Assembly (NCBI GenBank): GCA_034431435.1
Contig: DAOUDG010000059.1
Location: 62,001 to 126,000, forward strand
DNA: 64,000 nucleotides
Direction of reading: 5' to 3'
Source of the DNA: JAHCIE01 sp034431435
Lineage (GTDB): Bacteria; Chloroflexota; Anaerolineae; Epilineales; JAHCIE01
Part shown: positions 33,252 to 42,005 of the stretch, one piece after another
Layout: every line of letters starts with the position of its first letter
Position numbering within the stretch: the stretch's first letter is position 1
Made by a program: the position numbers and the translations under genes
Notes under the pieces: generated by a model
What the model saw: the letters and a program-made list of their open reading frames with translations, nothing else
What the model was told of the DNA's origin: nothing
Database searches by the model: none

Positions 33252-34595
33252 GTGACCCCGGAAATTCGCTACGCCTTGAGCGGCGACGTTCATATCGCGT
33301 ACCAGGTCGTGGGCGACGGCCCCATCGACCTGGTGCAGGTTCCTGGCTGGGTGTCCAATGTCGAGCTGGCGTGGGAGGATCCGGGCTATGCCCGCTTCCT
33401 GCGCCGCCTGGCATCCTTCTCGCGCCTGATTCTCTTCGACAAGCGCGGCACCGGCCTGTCGGATCGGGTGCGCAATGATGCCTTGCCCACCCTGGAACAG
33501 CGCATGGACGACGTGCGCGCGGTGATGGACGCGGTCGGGTCAGCGCGCGCCGCCCTCTTTGGCTGGTCCGAGGGCGGGCCGATGGTCGCCCTGTTCGCGG
33601 CGACGTATCCGGAGCGGACTCTCGCGCTCATCACCTTTGGCATCTTCGCCAAACGAGTCTGGTCACCCGACTATCCCTGGGCGCCCACCCCGGAGGCGCG
33701 AGAGGCATGGCTGTCCACGGTCGAGCAGAGTTGGGGGCGCGACACGGCAGACATCGATGCCATGGCGCCCAGCGCGGCGCATGACGAGGTCTTCCGCCGC
33801 TGGCTGACCGCCTACTTCCGCCAGAGCGCCAGTCCAGGCGCAGCGGTTTCACTGGGGCGCATGAATACCCAGGTGGACATCCGCGCCGTGCTGCCAACCA
33901 TCCGTGTGCCGAGCCTGATCATGAATCGGGTCGATGATCATGAAGCGAAAATCGAGGAGGCGCGCTATATCGCCGCCCACATCCCCGGCGCGCGCCTCGT
34001 GGAGTTGCCGGGCGCCGACCACCTGCCTTTTACAGCCAGCCAGGACGATATTCTCAGCGAGGTCGAAGAGTTTCTGACGGGCGCTCGCCCGGTCGAGGAG
34101 CCGGATCGAATGCTGGCGACGGTACTGTTCACCGACATCGTCGGCTCGACAGAGCGCGCTGCCGCGCTGGGCGACCGTCGCTGGCGCGACCTGCTCGATA
34201 GCCACGATAAGGCCGTGCGGCGCGAGTTGACGCGCTATCGGGGACGCGAGGTGAAGCGCACGGGCGACGGCTTTCTCGCCACCTTCGACGGTCCTGCTCG
34301 CGCCATTCGGTGCGGCGTCGCCATCAGCCGCGCGGTGAAGGCGTTGGGCATCGAGGTGCGCGCTGGTCTGCACACAGGGGAGATCGAGGTGCGCGGCGAG
34401 GATGTAGGCGGTATTGCGGTTCATCTGGCGGCGCGAGTCATGGCCGCCGCTAAGGCCAGCGAGGTCCTTGTATCGAGTACGGTCAAGGACCTGGTCGCCG
34501 GTTCGGGCATCGTTTTCCAGGATCGCGGCGAGAGTCGCCTGAAGGGCGTACCAGGGACCTGGCGGCTGTTTGCCGTTGACCCGCTCACGGCGTAG
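33252..34595 (+). CDS. Alpha/beta hydrolase fused to a class III nucleotidyl cyclase, 447 aa
   Basis: GTG 33252, nine bases after the sulfatase stop, with GAGGGG upstream. Residues 1-~270 are an alpha/beta hydrolase: LFDKRGTGLSD near 61-71, nucleophile S106 in FGWSEGGPM, and the histidine in GADHLPF. Residues ~285-445 are an adenylate/guanylate cyclase: FTDIVGST near 294 and KRTGDGF near 335 supply the two metal aspartates, with the lysine before TGDG fitting purine recognition. Such fusions occur in actinobacteria and Chloroflexi and may link ligand hydrolysis or binding to cyclic nucleotide output. Confidence 0.85.
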   Translation: MTPEIRYALSGDVHIAYQVVGDGPIDLVQVPGWVSNVELAWEDPGYARFLRRLASFSRLILFDKRGTGLSDRVRNDALPTLEQRMDDVRAVMDAVGSARAALFGWSEGGPMVALFAATYPERTLALITFGIFAKRVWSPDYPWAPTPEAREAWLSTVEQSWGRDTADIDAMAPSAAHDEVFRRWLTAYFRQSASPGAAVSLGRMNTQVDIRAVLPTIRVPSLIMNRVDDHEAKIEEARYIAAHIPGARLVELPGADHLPFTASQDDILSEVEEFLTGARPVEEPDRMLATVLFTDIVGSTERAAALGDRRWRDLLDSHDKAVRRELTRYRGREVKRTGDGFLATFDGPARAIRCGVAISRAVKALGIEVRAGLHTGEIEVRGEDVGGIAVHLAARVMAAAKASEVLVSSTVKDLVAGSGIVFQDRGESRLKGVPGTWRLFAVDPLTA

Positions 34596-34599
34596 CGCC

Positions 34600-35487
34600 A
34601 TGCCTGGCCCGCCCGACCGTCTCCTGTTCGGCGTCTCCGGCGTGCCCGTGTCGTCGGCGAAGCCGTCCACCGAGGCGGGCATTGTGCGCTGTCGCGAGCT
34701 GGGCCTGGATGCCCTGGAAATGGCGATGGTCCAGAAGGTGACGATGGGCGCGGCGACGGCGGCCAGGGTACGTGCGACCGCCGAGCGCGAAGACATTGTC
34801 CTCAGCGTCCATGCCCCCTACTACATCAACCTCAACAGCCGCGACTCCCAGAAACTGGCCGACAGCCAGCGGCGTATTCTGGCCGCGGCGCGCGTCGGGG
34901 ATCTGTGTGGGGCGCGCAACATCGTGCTGCATCTGGGCTTCTACCATGACAATACCCCCGCCGAGACGACGGCCATTCTGGAGCGCCACCTGACGCCGGT
35001 GATGGAGACCCTGGCCGCCGAAGGCTCGCAGGCCGTGCTGCGGCCGGAGACTATGGGCCGCGTCAGCCAGTGGGGCGACCTGGCCGAAGCCCTCGACCTG
35101 TGCGCCGCCCTGCCGCGTTGCCTGCCGTGCATCGACTTCGCCCACCTGCACGCCCGCCACGGGCGGGACAACACCTACGCCGAGTTCCTCGCTATCCTCG
35201 ACGCGATCGAGGGGCGGCTCGGCCGACCTGCCCTGGACGACATGCACATTCACATGTCGGGTATTGCCTACGGTGAGAAGGGCGAGCAGCATCATCTGGC
35301 CTTCGCCGACGCCGACTTTGCCTACCGCGATTGCCTGCGCGCTCTACGCGACAGAAAGTGTAAGGGCCTCGTCATCGGCGAAAGCCCGGCGCGGGAGCAG
35401 GATGTGCAGGTGCTGCAGCAGGTGTGGCGGGAACTTGAAGGCGAGATTGATGGTCGCGATGAAGTGGCCTTGCACCATGAAACGTGA
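34600..35487 (+). CDS. Endonuclease IV-like TIM-barrel protein, 295 aa
   Basis: The start at 34600 lies four bases after the previous stop. The fold is xylose-isomerase/AP-endonuclease-2-like; motifs in order are ALEMAMV, SVHAPYYINLNS, IVLHLGFYHDN, LRPETMGR, CIDFAHLHARHG and DDMHIHMSGI, which supply the His, Glu and Asp residues of a trinuclear zinc site. Closest in style to archaeal deoxyribonuclease IV (Nfo) proteins that cut DNA at abasic sites; other TIM-barrel isomerases cannot be excluded. The last codons run into a simple repeat (GTGATGCGTGAA), so the C-terminus may be repeat-derived. Confidence 0.75.
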   Translation: MPGPPDRLLFGVSGVPVSSAKPSTEAGIVRCRELGLDALEMAMVQKVTMGAATAARVRATAEREDIVLSVHAPYYINLNSRDSQKLADSQRRILAAARVGDLCGARNIVLHLGFYHDNTPAETTAILERHLTPVMETLAAEGSQAVLRPETMGRVSQWGDLAEALDLCAALPRCLPCIDFAHLHARHGRDNTYAEFLAILDAIEGRLGRPALDDMHIHMSGIAYGEKGEQHHLAFADADFAYRDCLRALRDRKCKGLVIGESPAREQDVQVLQQVWRELEGEIDGRDEVALHHET

Positions 35488-35528
35488 TGCGTGAAACGTG
35501 AGAGCATCCGAGGTAGTTCACGCATCAC
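35484..35528. repeat. 12-bp inverted repeat with GTGAAACGTGA-type sequence
   Basis: GTGATGCGTGAA (35484-35495) pairs perfectly with TTCACGCATCAC (35517-35528), 21 bases apart. The left arm sits at the very end of the Nfo-like gene and supplies its stop. The text GATGCGTGAAACGTGAGAG resembles a short dispersed intergenic repeat. It could also act as a weak terminator. Confidence 0.55.
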
Positions 35529-35568
35529 AGGGCGGCAGGGTCATCGAACCCGAGAAGCGAGACTTCCC

Positions 35569-36711
35569 ATGTCTGGCACGGACGTAGTTATCATCGGTGG
35601 CGGCGTCATCGGCGCGAGCGTCGCCTGGCATCTGGCGCGGCTCGGCGTCACGGACGTCGTGTTGCTGGAGAGGGATATCAGCCTGGCCGCCGGCTCGACG
35701 GGGCGTTCAGTGGGCGGCATCCGCCACCAGTTCTCTAGCACGGTCAACGTGCGCCTGTCTCAGGCCAGCGTGGCCAAGTTCCATCGCTTCAGCGAGGACA
35801 CCGACGCTCCCGCCGACTTTGTCTGGCGCGGCTACCTGTTTGCCCTGGACAACGCCGCCGACTGGGCCGAGTTCCAGCAGAACGTCGCCATGCAGCAGGC
35901 GCTGGGTGTCGATGCGCGCCTGCTGACACCCGCCCAGGCAGCCGACCTTGTACCTGGCCTGATGGTGGATGACCTGCTCGGGGCCACCTATTGTCCACTG
36001 GATGGTGTCGGCGACCCCTACGCCATCACCCAGGGGTACGCCCAGGCCGCGCGACGGCTGGGCGTGCGTGTCCGCATCGGCGTCGGCGCGACGGGCATCG
36101 CCGTGGAGGACGGGCGCGTCGCGGCCGTCGAGACGACCGAGGGCCGCATCGCCACCCACTGGGTCGTCAACTGCGCCGGACCGTGGGCCGCCCAGGTGGG
36201 CGACCTGGCGGGGGTTGACCTGCCCATCGTGCCTCTCAAGCGCCAGGTGTACGTCACCGACGTCTTCGACCGCATGCCCCACGACTTCCCGATGGTCGTC
36301 GACTTCACCCCGTCCTTCTACTTCCGCCGCGAGGGCATGGGCCTCATGATTGGCATGACCAACAAGGATCAGCCGCCCGGCTTCGACCTGACCCTCGACC
36401 CCGCCTGGCTGGGCGTGACCATCGAGCAGGCGCTGCGCCGCGCCCCCATGCTGGCCGACGCGCGCATCATGCGCGGCTGGGCGGGTCTGTACGACACCAC
36501 GCCCGATGGCAACCCCATCCTCGGTGCGGTCCCGGAGGTGGCGGGCTTCCTGGTGGCGGCGGGCTTCAGCGGCCACGGCTTCATGCATAGCCCCGCCACC
36601 GGCCAGGTCATCGCCGAGATGATCGTGTACGGCGCGCCGAGCATCGACGTGGCTGAGTTGGGTATCGACCGTTTCACGGCGGCGGCGCGCCGCGAGCATA
36701 ACGTGATTTGA
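35569..36711 (+). CDS. FAD-dependent oxidoreductase of the DAO family, 380 aa
   Basis: The start is the ATG before the FAD-binding motif VVIIGGGVIGASVAWHLARLG; a longer in-frame extension upstream is non-conserved-looking and includes the inverted repeat. Other family features are AAGSTGRSVGGIRHQFS after the second strand and the C-terminal GWAGLYDTTPDGNPILGAV and GFSGHGFMHSPATGQVIAEM. Members include sarcosine oxidase beta-type, D-amino-acid dehydrogenase and dimethylglycine dehydrogenase proteins; the amine substrate cannot be fixed. It is followed by the folate-linked methyltransferase gene, so a one-carbon amine substrate would make sense. Confidence 0.82.
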   Translation: MSGTDVVIIGGGVIGASVAWHLARLGVTDVVLLERDISLAAGSTGRSVGGIRHQFSSTVNVRLSQASVAKFHRFSEDTDAPADFVWRGYLFALDNAADWAEFQQNVAMQQALGVDARLLTPAQAADLVPGLMVDDLLGATYCPLDGVGDPYAITQGYAQAARRLGVRVRIGVGATGIAVEDGRVAAVETTEGRIATHWVVNCAGPWAAQVGDLAGVDLPIVPLKRQVYVTDVFDRMPHDFPMVVDFTPSFYFRREGMGLMIGMTNKDQPPGFDLTLDPAWLGVTIEQALRRAPMLADARIMRGWAGLYDTTPDGNPILGAVPEVAGFLVAAGFSGHGFMHSPATGQVIAEMIVYGAPSIDVAELGIDRFTAAARREHNVI

Positions 36712-36722
36712 CGCCCCTGCTG

Positions 36723-36728
36723 TATAAT
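36723..36728 (+). promoter_or_regulatory. -10 element before the homocysteine methyltransferase gene
   Basis: TATAAT at 36723-36728 (CTGTATAATTG) lies just after the stop of the FAD oxidoreductase. A TTGACG nearby is only nine bases away, too close to be a -35 box. A start near 36735 would exclude any translation start before 36752. Confidence 0.5.
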
Positions 36729-36769
36729 TGGGGGGCGTACCGGATGTGGGTATGAACGCACGAGGACCT

Positions 36770-38653
36770 ATGCCCCGTTCTTTCCTTGAGCGCCTCCAGC
36801 TTGGCCCCATCGTCTGCGATGGGGCGATGGGGACGCAGTTGTATGCCCGTGGCATCTCCTACGACCAGAGCTTCGACGAACTGGTTGTCTCGCGGCCCGA
36901 TGTCGTCCTGAGCGTCCACCGCGACTACCTGGACGCGGGCGCGGAGATTTTGGAAACCAATACCTTCGGTGCGAACCGAATCCGTCTGGCTGAGTTCGGC
37001 CTGGCCGATAATGTGATCCTGTACAATACACGCGCCGTCGCGATTGCTCGCCAGGCCGTCGCGGAGAGCGGTCGTTCAGCGTACGTGGCGGGCGCAGTCG
37101 GCCCCCTCGGCAAGGGGCTGGCTCCCTTCGGCCCCGTCAGCCCGACTGAGGCGCGCGCTGTCTTCGCCGAGCAGATCGAGGCCCTGACCCGCGCTGGCGT
37201 CGACCTCCTCGTCCTGGAGACGTTCTCTAGTCTGGCCGAACTGGTGGAGGCGGTCAAAGCCGCCAGGCTCGTTGCGCCCGACCTGCCCCTGGTGGCCCAG
37301 ATGACCTTCAACGAGGAGAGTGTCACGGTCCGCGGCCACACGCCGGCCGACGTGGTGGCGAAGCTAGAGCCGCTGGGTGTCGATGTGTTGGGCGCTAACT
37401 GCTCCTTCGGCTCGCAGCCCATGCTGGCCGTCATGGAGGCGATGGCCGCCGTGGCCAGCAAACCGCTATCGGCGCAGCCTAACGCGGGCTTTCCCACCAT
37501 CATCGACGGCCGCTTCATGTACCTGTCGTCGCCCGCCTACATGGCCGACTACGCGCGCCAGATGGTCGAGAGCGGCGTCACCATCATTGGCGGCTGTTGC
37601 GGGACGACCCCCGCCCACATCCGCGCCCTGGCCGAGGTCGCGCGTACCGCCCGCCCGCGCCCCCGCGTGCCCGCCACCGTTGCCGACAGGGCCGAGACGG
37701 TTGGCGAGGCCGTGGAAGCCCACACCTATCAGCCGACGGGCCTCGAGCGCAAGCTGGCCGAGAAGTTCGTGGTGACGGTGGAAGTAACCCCGCCGCGCGG
37801 CTTCGACGTGGGTCGTATCCTACCGTCCATCATGTCGCTCCGCAAGTCGGGCCTGGTGGACGCCATCAATGTCGACGACAACCCGCGGGCGACGGCCAGC
37901 CTGAGCGCGTTGGCGATGTGTTCCCTGGTGCAGACGCGCGTCGGCATCGAAACCGTCCTGCACCTGGCGTGCCGCACCCGCAACCTGATCGCCCTGCACT
38001 CCGAACTGATGGGCGCGCACGCCCTGGGCGTCCGCAACGTCTTCGTTGTCATGGGCGATCTGCCCCATGTCGGCGACTATCCCCGCGCTTCGGTCGTCGG
38101 CGACGTCACGGCGTCGGGCCTGATGGGCCTCATCAAGCGCTTCAATGAGGGCGAGGACATGAACGGCAAGCCCCTGGGCAGTCGCACGTCCTTCTTCGTC
38201 GGCTGCGCCCTCAACCTGGGCGCGGAAAATCTCGACAAGGAACTGAAGGTACTAGAGAGGAAGGTCGCGGCCGGGGCGGACTTCATCCTGACCCAGCCGG
38301 TCTACGACCCGGAAACCTTCTTCCGCGTTCAGCGCCGCCTGGGGGCGTTCCCGCGGCCGCTGCTGGTGGGCGTGATGCCCCTGTACAACAGCCGCAACGC
38401 CGAGTTCCTTCACAACGAGGTCCCCGGCATCGTTATTCCCGACGCGGTGCGCGCTCGGATGCGTGACGCGGGCGAGACGGGCGGCCGTACCGAGGGCGTG
38501 ACGCTCAGCCAGGAGTTCCTGGCTGCCGTCCACGAGCACGTGAGCGGCGCGTACATCATCCCACCCTTCCGCCGCTACGACATGGTCGTCGAGGCGCTCG
38601 AGGGGCTGCCCTGGCTGCGGCCCCCGGCCCTTGAGACCGTCACCTCTCCCTGA
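36770..38653 (+). CDS. Bifunctional homocysteine S-methyltransferase / methylenetetrahydrofolate reductase, 627 aa
   Basis: Residues ~5-300 are the homocysteine-binding barrel: IVCDGAMGTQLY near 14, and zinc cysteines C211 (GANCSFG) and C276-C277 (GGCCGTTP). Residues ~330-610 are a MetF-like FAD barrel: VTVEVTPPRGFDVGRILPS, NVFVVMGD, ADFILTQPVYDPETFF, LVGVMPLYNSRNAEFLHNEVPGI. The two halves together resemble YitJ-type proteins and could regenerate methionine using methyl groups from methylene-THF. ATG 36770 has GAGG upstream; ATG 36752 is an alternative. The cobalamin domain of MetH is absent. Confidence 0.9.
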   Translation: MPRSFLERLQLGPIVCDGAMGTQLYARGISYDQSFDELVVSRPDVVLSVHRDYLDAGAEILETNTFGANRIRLAEFGLADNVILYNTRAVAIARQAVAESGRSAYVAGAVGPLGKGLAPFGPVSPTEARAVFAEQIEALTRAGVDLLVLETFSSLAELVEAVKAARLVAPDLPLVAQMTFNEESVTVRGHTPADVVAKLEPLGVDVLGANCSFGSQPMLAVMEAMAAVASKPLSAQPNAGFPTIIDGRFMYLSSPAYMADYARQMVESGVTIIGGCCGTTPAHIRALAEVARTARPRPRVPATVADRAETVGEAVEAHTYQPTGLERKLAEKFVVTVEVTPPRGFDVGRILPSIMSLRKSGLVDAINVDDNPRATASLSALAMCSLVQTRVGIETVLHLACRTRNLIALHSELMGAHALGVRNVFVVMGDLPHVGDYPRASVVGDVTASGLMGLIKRFNEGEDMNGKPLGSRTSFFVGCALNLGAENLDKELKVLERKVAAGADFILTQPVYDPETFFRVQRRLGAFPRPLLVGVMPLYNSRNAEFLHNEVPGIVIPDAVRARMRDAGETGGRTEGVTLSQEFLAAVHEHVSGAYIIPPFRRYDMVVEALEGLPWLRPPALETVTSP

Positions 38654-38667
38654 CAGGATACTCGCTC

Positions 38668-39006
38668 ATGATCACTGTCCAGGTTCAACTGTTCGCTGCC
38701 TACCGCGAGGCGGTGGGCGCGCGTCAGATCCCCCTCGACGTACCCCAGGGCGCGACTGTTCTCGACGTGTGGCAGCAGCTACAAGGGCAGTACCCCAAGC
38801 TACGCACACCGCGCCCTGTCGCCGCCATCAACGACGCCTATGCCACCCTTGACACCGTTGTTCAGCCCGGTGACCTGATCGCCTACCTGCCGCCGGTCAG
38901 CGGGGGCGTGGTCTCATTCCCTCTCCCTGTGGGCGAGGGAGCCAGACAGGCAATACCGTGCGCGGAGGTAACCGTCGTATGTTCCTCATCACCGCCCAAC
39001 CCTTGA
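38668..39006 (+). CDS. moaD: MoaD-like sulfur carrier with a displaced Gly-Gly
   Basis: Residues 1-84 are a standard beta-grasp MoaD: MITVQVQLFAAYREAVG at the start and DLIAYLPPVSGG at the end of the fold. Normally the chain stops at this Gly-Gly, whose carboxyl is adenylated and thiocarboxylated for molybdopterin synthesis. Here it runs on for 28 residues (VVSFPLPVGEGARQ...), encoded by hairpin-prone text, and overlaps moaE by 28 bases. Unless the tail is removed or a frameshift restores the end, the protein cannot act as a normal sulfur carrier. Sequencing error in the tail is also possible. Confidence 0.8.
   Translation: MITVQVQLFAAYREAVGARQIPLDVPQGATVLDVWQQLQGQYPKLRTPRPVAAINDAYATLDTVVQPGDLIAYLPPVSGGVVSFPLPVGEGARQAIPCAEVTVVCSSSPPNP
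38923..38945. repeat. Hairpin-prone insert-like sequence in the moaD tail
   Basis: CCCTCTCCCTGTGGGCGAGGG folds on itself (CCCTC with GAGGG outside, CCC with GGG inside). It follows directly after the Gly-Gly codons of moaD and precedes the moaE ribosome site. The composition resembles small dispersed intergenic hairpin repeats, so it may have been inserted between moaD and moaE. Confidence 0.4.
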
Positions 39007-39428
39007 GCGTCACTGACGTCGAGGCTGCCGTCGCCGACCCTGGCGCGGGCGCGCTGGTTACCTTCACCGGCGTCGTCCGCGACAACAACCTCGGCAAGTC
39101 GGTCCACTACCTCGAATACGAGGGCCACCCGTCCATGGCCGAAAAGGTCATGGCCCAGATCGGCGACGAGGTGGGCGCGCGCTGGCCGGGCGCGCGTGTC
39201 GCCATGGCGCATCGGCTGGGGCGGCTCGAAATCGGCGAGGCCAGCGTCATCATCTCCGTCTCGACGCCTCACCGCGCCGACGCCTTTGCCGCCTGCCACT
39301 ACGCCATCGATCGCCTCAAGGAGATCGTGCCGGTCTGGAAGAAGGAAGTCTGGGAGGGTGGCGAGTATTGGATCGAGGGCAGTGCAGCAGCGGCGACCGA
39401 GGACCAGGAACGCGCGCCCACGAGTTGA
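38979..39428 (+). CDS. moaE: Molybdopterin synthase catalytic subunit
   Basis: 149 residues beginning MFLITAQPLS, with GGAGGT ten bases upstream. Family blocks: GALVTFTGVVRDNN near 27-40, VHYLEYEGHPSMAEKVM near 45-61, VAMAHRLGRLEIGEASVIISVSTPHRADAF near 76-105 and the catalytic lysines in RLKEIVPVWKKEVWEGGEYWIEG. It transfers sulfur from thiocarboxylated MoaD to precursor Z. Being directly behind moaD is the usual order; the MoaD partner here is unusual at its C-terminus. Confidence 0.93.
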   Translation: MFLITAQPLSVTDVEAAVADPGAGALVTFTGVVRDNNLGKSVHYLEYEGHPSMAEKVMAQIGDEVGARWPGARVAMAHRLGRLEIGEASVIISVSTPHRADAFAACHYAIDRLKEIVPVWKKEVWEGGEYWIEGSAAAATEDQERAPTS

Positions 39429-39463
39429 GGACTCGTTCGCGGCCTTCCGCCCTTCGTCTTACC

Positions 39464-39492
39464 TTGAGCATTTCTGCCGTCGGTCCTATACT
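39464..39492 (+). promoter_or_regulatory. Promoter of the pepA-lipA operon
   Basis: TTGAGC (39464-39469), a 17-base spacer and TATACT (39487-39492). The predicted start is near 39499, about 24 bases before the pepA ATG. Confidence 0.7.
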
Positions 39493-39522
39493 GTATCCTA
39501 ATCCCAACTCATCGAGGTCGAT

Positions 39523-41049
39523 ATGCGCATTGAGGTGCAGCCAGGCTCGCTCGACAAGGCCGCCGCCGATGCTGTGGTGGTCAATGTGTTCCAGGACGTG
39601 GCTCAGTTGGGCGGCGCGACCGGCGCCGTCGACCGCGCCCTGGGCGGGGTCATCAGCGCCGCTGTGGATAGCGGTGACTTCAAGGGCAAAGTGGGCGAGT
39701 GCATGCTCTTCTACAGCGGCGGCACAGTCGCCGCGAGCCGCGTGCTCCTGGTGGGCATCGGCAAGCAGGAGGAGTTTACCCTGGACTGCGTGCGCCGCGC
39801 TGCCGCCGTCGCCGCCAAGAAGGCCCAGGAGCTGGGGGTCGGGCATATCGCGTCGGTGGTACACGGCGCGGGGGCAGGCCAGTTGGACCCGGTCAAGGCC
39901 GCCAGCGCCGTGGTCGAGGGTACGCTGCTGGGCACATATCGCTTCGAGGACTACAAGTCGGGCCAGACGCCCCGCCCTGCCCTGGAGCAGCTGACGTTGG
40001 TCGAACTGGACGACCAGAAGTTGAACCTGATTCGAGCCGGCGCCCGCATGGGCGAGGCCATCGCGGGCGGCGTCAACCGCGCGCGCGACCTGGTCAATCA
40101 GCCGCCCAACTACTTGACTCCCATTGCCTTCGCCGAGGCGGCCCAGGCCGTCGCCGCCGCGCGGCCCAGTCTGCGGCTGAAAGTCATCGACCGCGACGAG
40201 ATGCAGACCCTCGGCATGGGTGCGCTGCTGGGCGTGGCCCAGGGCAGCGTCGAACCGCCCAAGCTCATCGTGCTCGACTATGGTCCCCAGGCTGAAGCGC
40301 CCGTGGTCCTGGTGGGCAAAGGCATCACCTTCGACACCGGCGGTATCTCCATCAAGCCGGCCCTGCGCATGGAGCTAATGAAGGGTGACATGGCGGGCGG
40401 GGCCGCGGTGCTGGGCGCGATGCAGGCCGTCGCCGACCTGGCTTTGCCCTTGCGCGTGGTGGGTATCATCGCCGCCACCGAGAACATGCCGAGCGGCAAC
40501 GCTATCAAGCCGGCCGATGTCCTCAAGGCGATGAATGGCAAGACCATCGAGATCATCAGCACCGATGCCGAGGGCCGCCTCGTGCTGGCCGACGCCCTGG
40601 GCTACGCCCAGACCTTGACACCCCGCCCCCAGGCGATGGTGGATCTGGCGACATTGACCGGCGCGGTATTCATGGCGTTGGGGCGAGCCGCGGCGGGGTT
40701 GTTTAGCAACGACGATCGGCTGGCCGAGCGCGTGGCGGCGGCAGGCGAGCGTAGCTACGAGCGCGTGTGGCGGCTGCCCCTGTATCGCGAGTACCGTGAT
40801 GTCCTTGACTCCGACGTGGCTGACCTTAAGAACTCGGCGGGCGTCGCCCCTGCGCCGGCCGGGGCCAGTGTCGGGGCCATCTTCATCCAGGAGTTCGTAG
40901 ACGCTGGTATCCCGTGGGCGCACCTGGATGTGGCGTCCATGACCTACCACACGGCCCCCAATGCCCTCGGCCCCCAGGGGGCGACGGGCTACGGGGTGCG
41001 GCTGCTGGTCGAGCTGTTGCGAGGATGGGAGGCGGTGGAAGACGCATGA
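39523..41049 (+). CDS. pepA: Leucyl aminopeptidase (M17)
   Basis: 508 residues with GAGGT before ATG 39523. The N-terminal macro-like domain covers ~1-165; the catalytic domain carries LVGKGITFDTGGISIKP (metal lysine and aspartate), KGDMAGGAAV and STDAEGRLVLADAL (metal Asp and Glu, catalytic arginine). Family length and motifs are normal. It removes N-terminal residues from peptides and may have regulatory DNA-binding roles in some bacteria. The stop overlaps the lipA start (ATGA). Confidence 0.94.
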   Translation: MRIEVQPGSLDKAAADAVVVNVFQDVAQLGGATGAVDRALGGVISAAVDSGDFKGKVGECMLFYSGGTVAASRVLLVGIGKQEEFTLDCVRRAAAVAAKKAQELGVGHIASVVHGAGAGQLDPVKAASAVVEGTLLGTYRFEDYKSGQTPRPALEQLTLVELDDQKLNLIRAGARMGEAIAGGVNRARDLVNQPPNYLTPIAFAEAAQAVAAARPSLRLKVIDRDEMQTLGMGALLGVAQGSVEPPKLIVLDYGPQAEAPVVLVGKGITFDTGGISIKPALRMELMKGDMAGGAAVLGAMQAVADLALPLRVVGIIAATENMPSGNAIKPADVLKAMNGKTIEIISTDAEGRLVLADALGYAQTLTPRPQAMVDLATLTGAVFMALGRAAAGLFSNDDRLAERVAAAGERSYERVWRLPLYREYRDVLDSDVADLKNSAGVAPAPAGASVGAIFIQEFVDAGIPWAHLDVASMTYHTAPNALGPQGATGYGVRLLVELLRGWEAVEDA

Positions 41050-42005
41050 CGGAACGCATGAAACCCGTTAAGAGTACCTTCATCGACCGGGAGGCCATCC
41101 CGCTGCACACGCGGCGGCCGGAATGGCTCAAGGTTCCGCCGCCGTGGGGCGAGAATTATGCGGGTATCAAGGGCACGATGCGTGGCCTGGGTCTGCACAC
41201 GGTATGCGAGGAGGCGGGCTGTCCCAATATCGGCGACTGCTGGGGGGCGGGCACGGCGACCTTCCTCATCCTGGGCGACACCTGCACCCGCTCCTGCGGC
41301 TTCTGCAACATCAAGACGGGCCGACCCGAAGTGCTCGACCTGATGGAGCCGGAGCGCGTCGCGCGCGCCATCCAGCGCATGGGCCTCAAGCACGCCGTCG
41401 TCACGTCTGTCAACCGCGATGAGCTGCCCGACGGCGGCGCATCCATCTTTGCCCGCCTCATTCGCCGCACCCGCCAACTGGTCCCCGACTGCTCCATCGA
41501 GGTACTCATCCCCGACTTTCGCGGCGATCCTGTCGCCCTCAAGACGGTCATGGACGCCGCGCCGGAGATTCTCAACCATAACACTGAGACTGTGCCGCGC
41601 CTGTACCTGACGGTGCGCCCCCAGGGCGACTACCAACAGAGTCTGACGGTCCTGCGCCGCGCGAAAGAATTGGACCCCACGGCGCTAACCAAGTCGGGCC
41701 TGATGGTTGGGTTGGGCGAGGAGAAGGCTGAACTGTTGCAAGTGTTCGCCGATCTGCGCGCCCAGGACGTGGATATTCTGACCGTCGGCCAGTACCTGCG
41801 CCCGTCGCGCAAGCATCTGCCTGTCATCCGCTACTACAGCCCTGACGAGTTTGCCGACCTGCGTCAGGCGGCCGTCGCGATGGGCTTCCGCTGGGTCGAG
41901 TGCGGGCCGCTGGTGCGCAGCTCCTACCACGCCGAGCGCCAGGTCCAGGCCCTCAGCGCCCGCGCACCCCACGCTGCGCCTCGCGCCGAGGTCGAGGCGT
42001 CGTGA
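41046..42005 (+). CDS. lipA: Lipoyl synthase
   Basis: 319 residues. The radical-SAM cluster motif is CTRSCGFC with C80, C84 and C87; the auxiliary cluster ligands are C54, C59 and C65 (CEEAGCPNIGDC). The C-terminal GPLVRSSYHA serine motif is present. It inserts sulfur into octanoylated lipoyl domains. The start overlaps pepA, so the two are coupled although unrelated in function, and the stop overlaps the next methyltransferase (GTGA). No lipB is adjacent. Confidence 0.95.
   Translation: MTERMKPVKSTFIDREAIPLHTRRPEWLKVPPPWGENYAGIKGTMRGLGLHTVCEEAGCPNIGDCWGAGTATFLILGDTCTRSCGFCNIKTGRPEVLDLMEPERVARAIQRMGLKHAVVTSVNRDELPDGGASIFARLIRRTRQLVPDCSIEVLIPDFRGDPVALKTVMDAAPEILNHNTETVPRLYLTVRPQGDYQQSLTVLRRAKELDPTALTKSGLMVGLGEEKAELLQVFADLRAQDVDILTVGQYLRPSRKHLPVIRYYSPDEFADLRQAAVAMGFRWVECGPLVRSSYHAERQVQALSARAPHAAPRAEVEAS

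Noticed and set aside
36708..36728. TTGACG plus TATAAT as a full promoter before the homocysteine methyltransferase gene
   Set aside because: The spacing is only nine bases; only the -10 element is kept.
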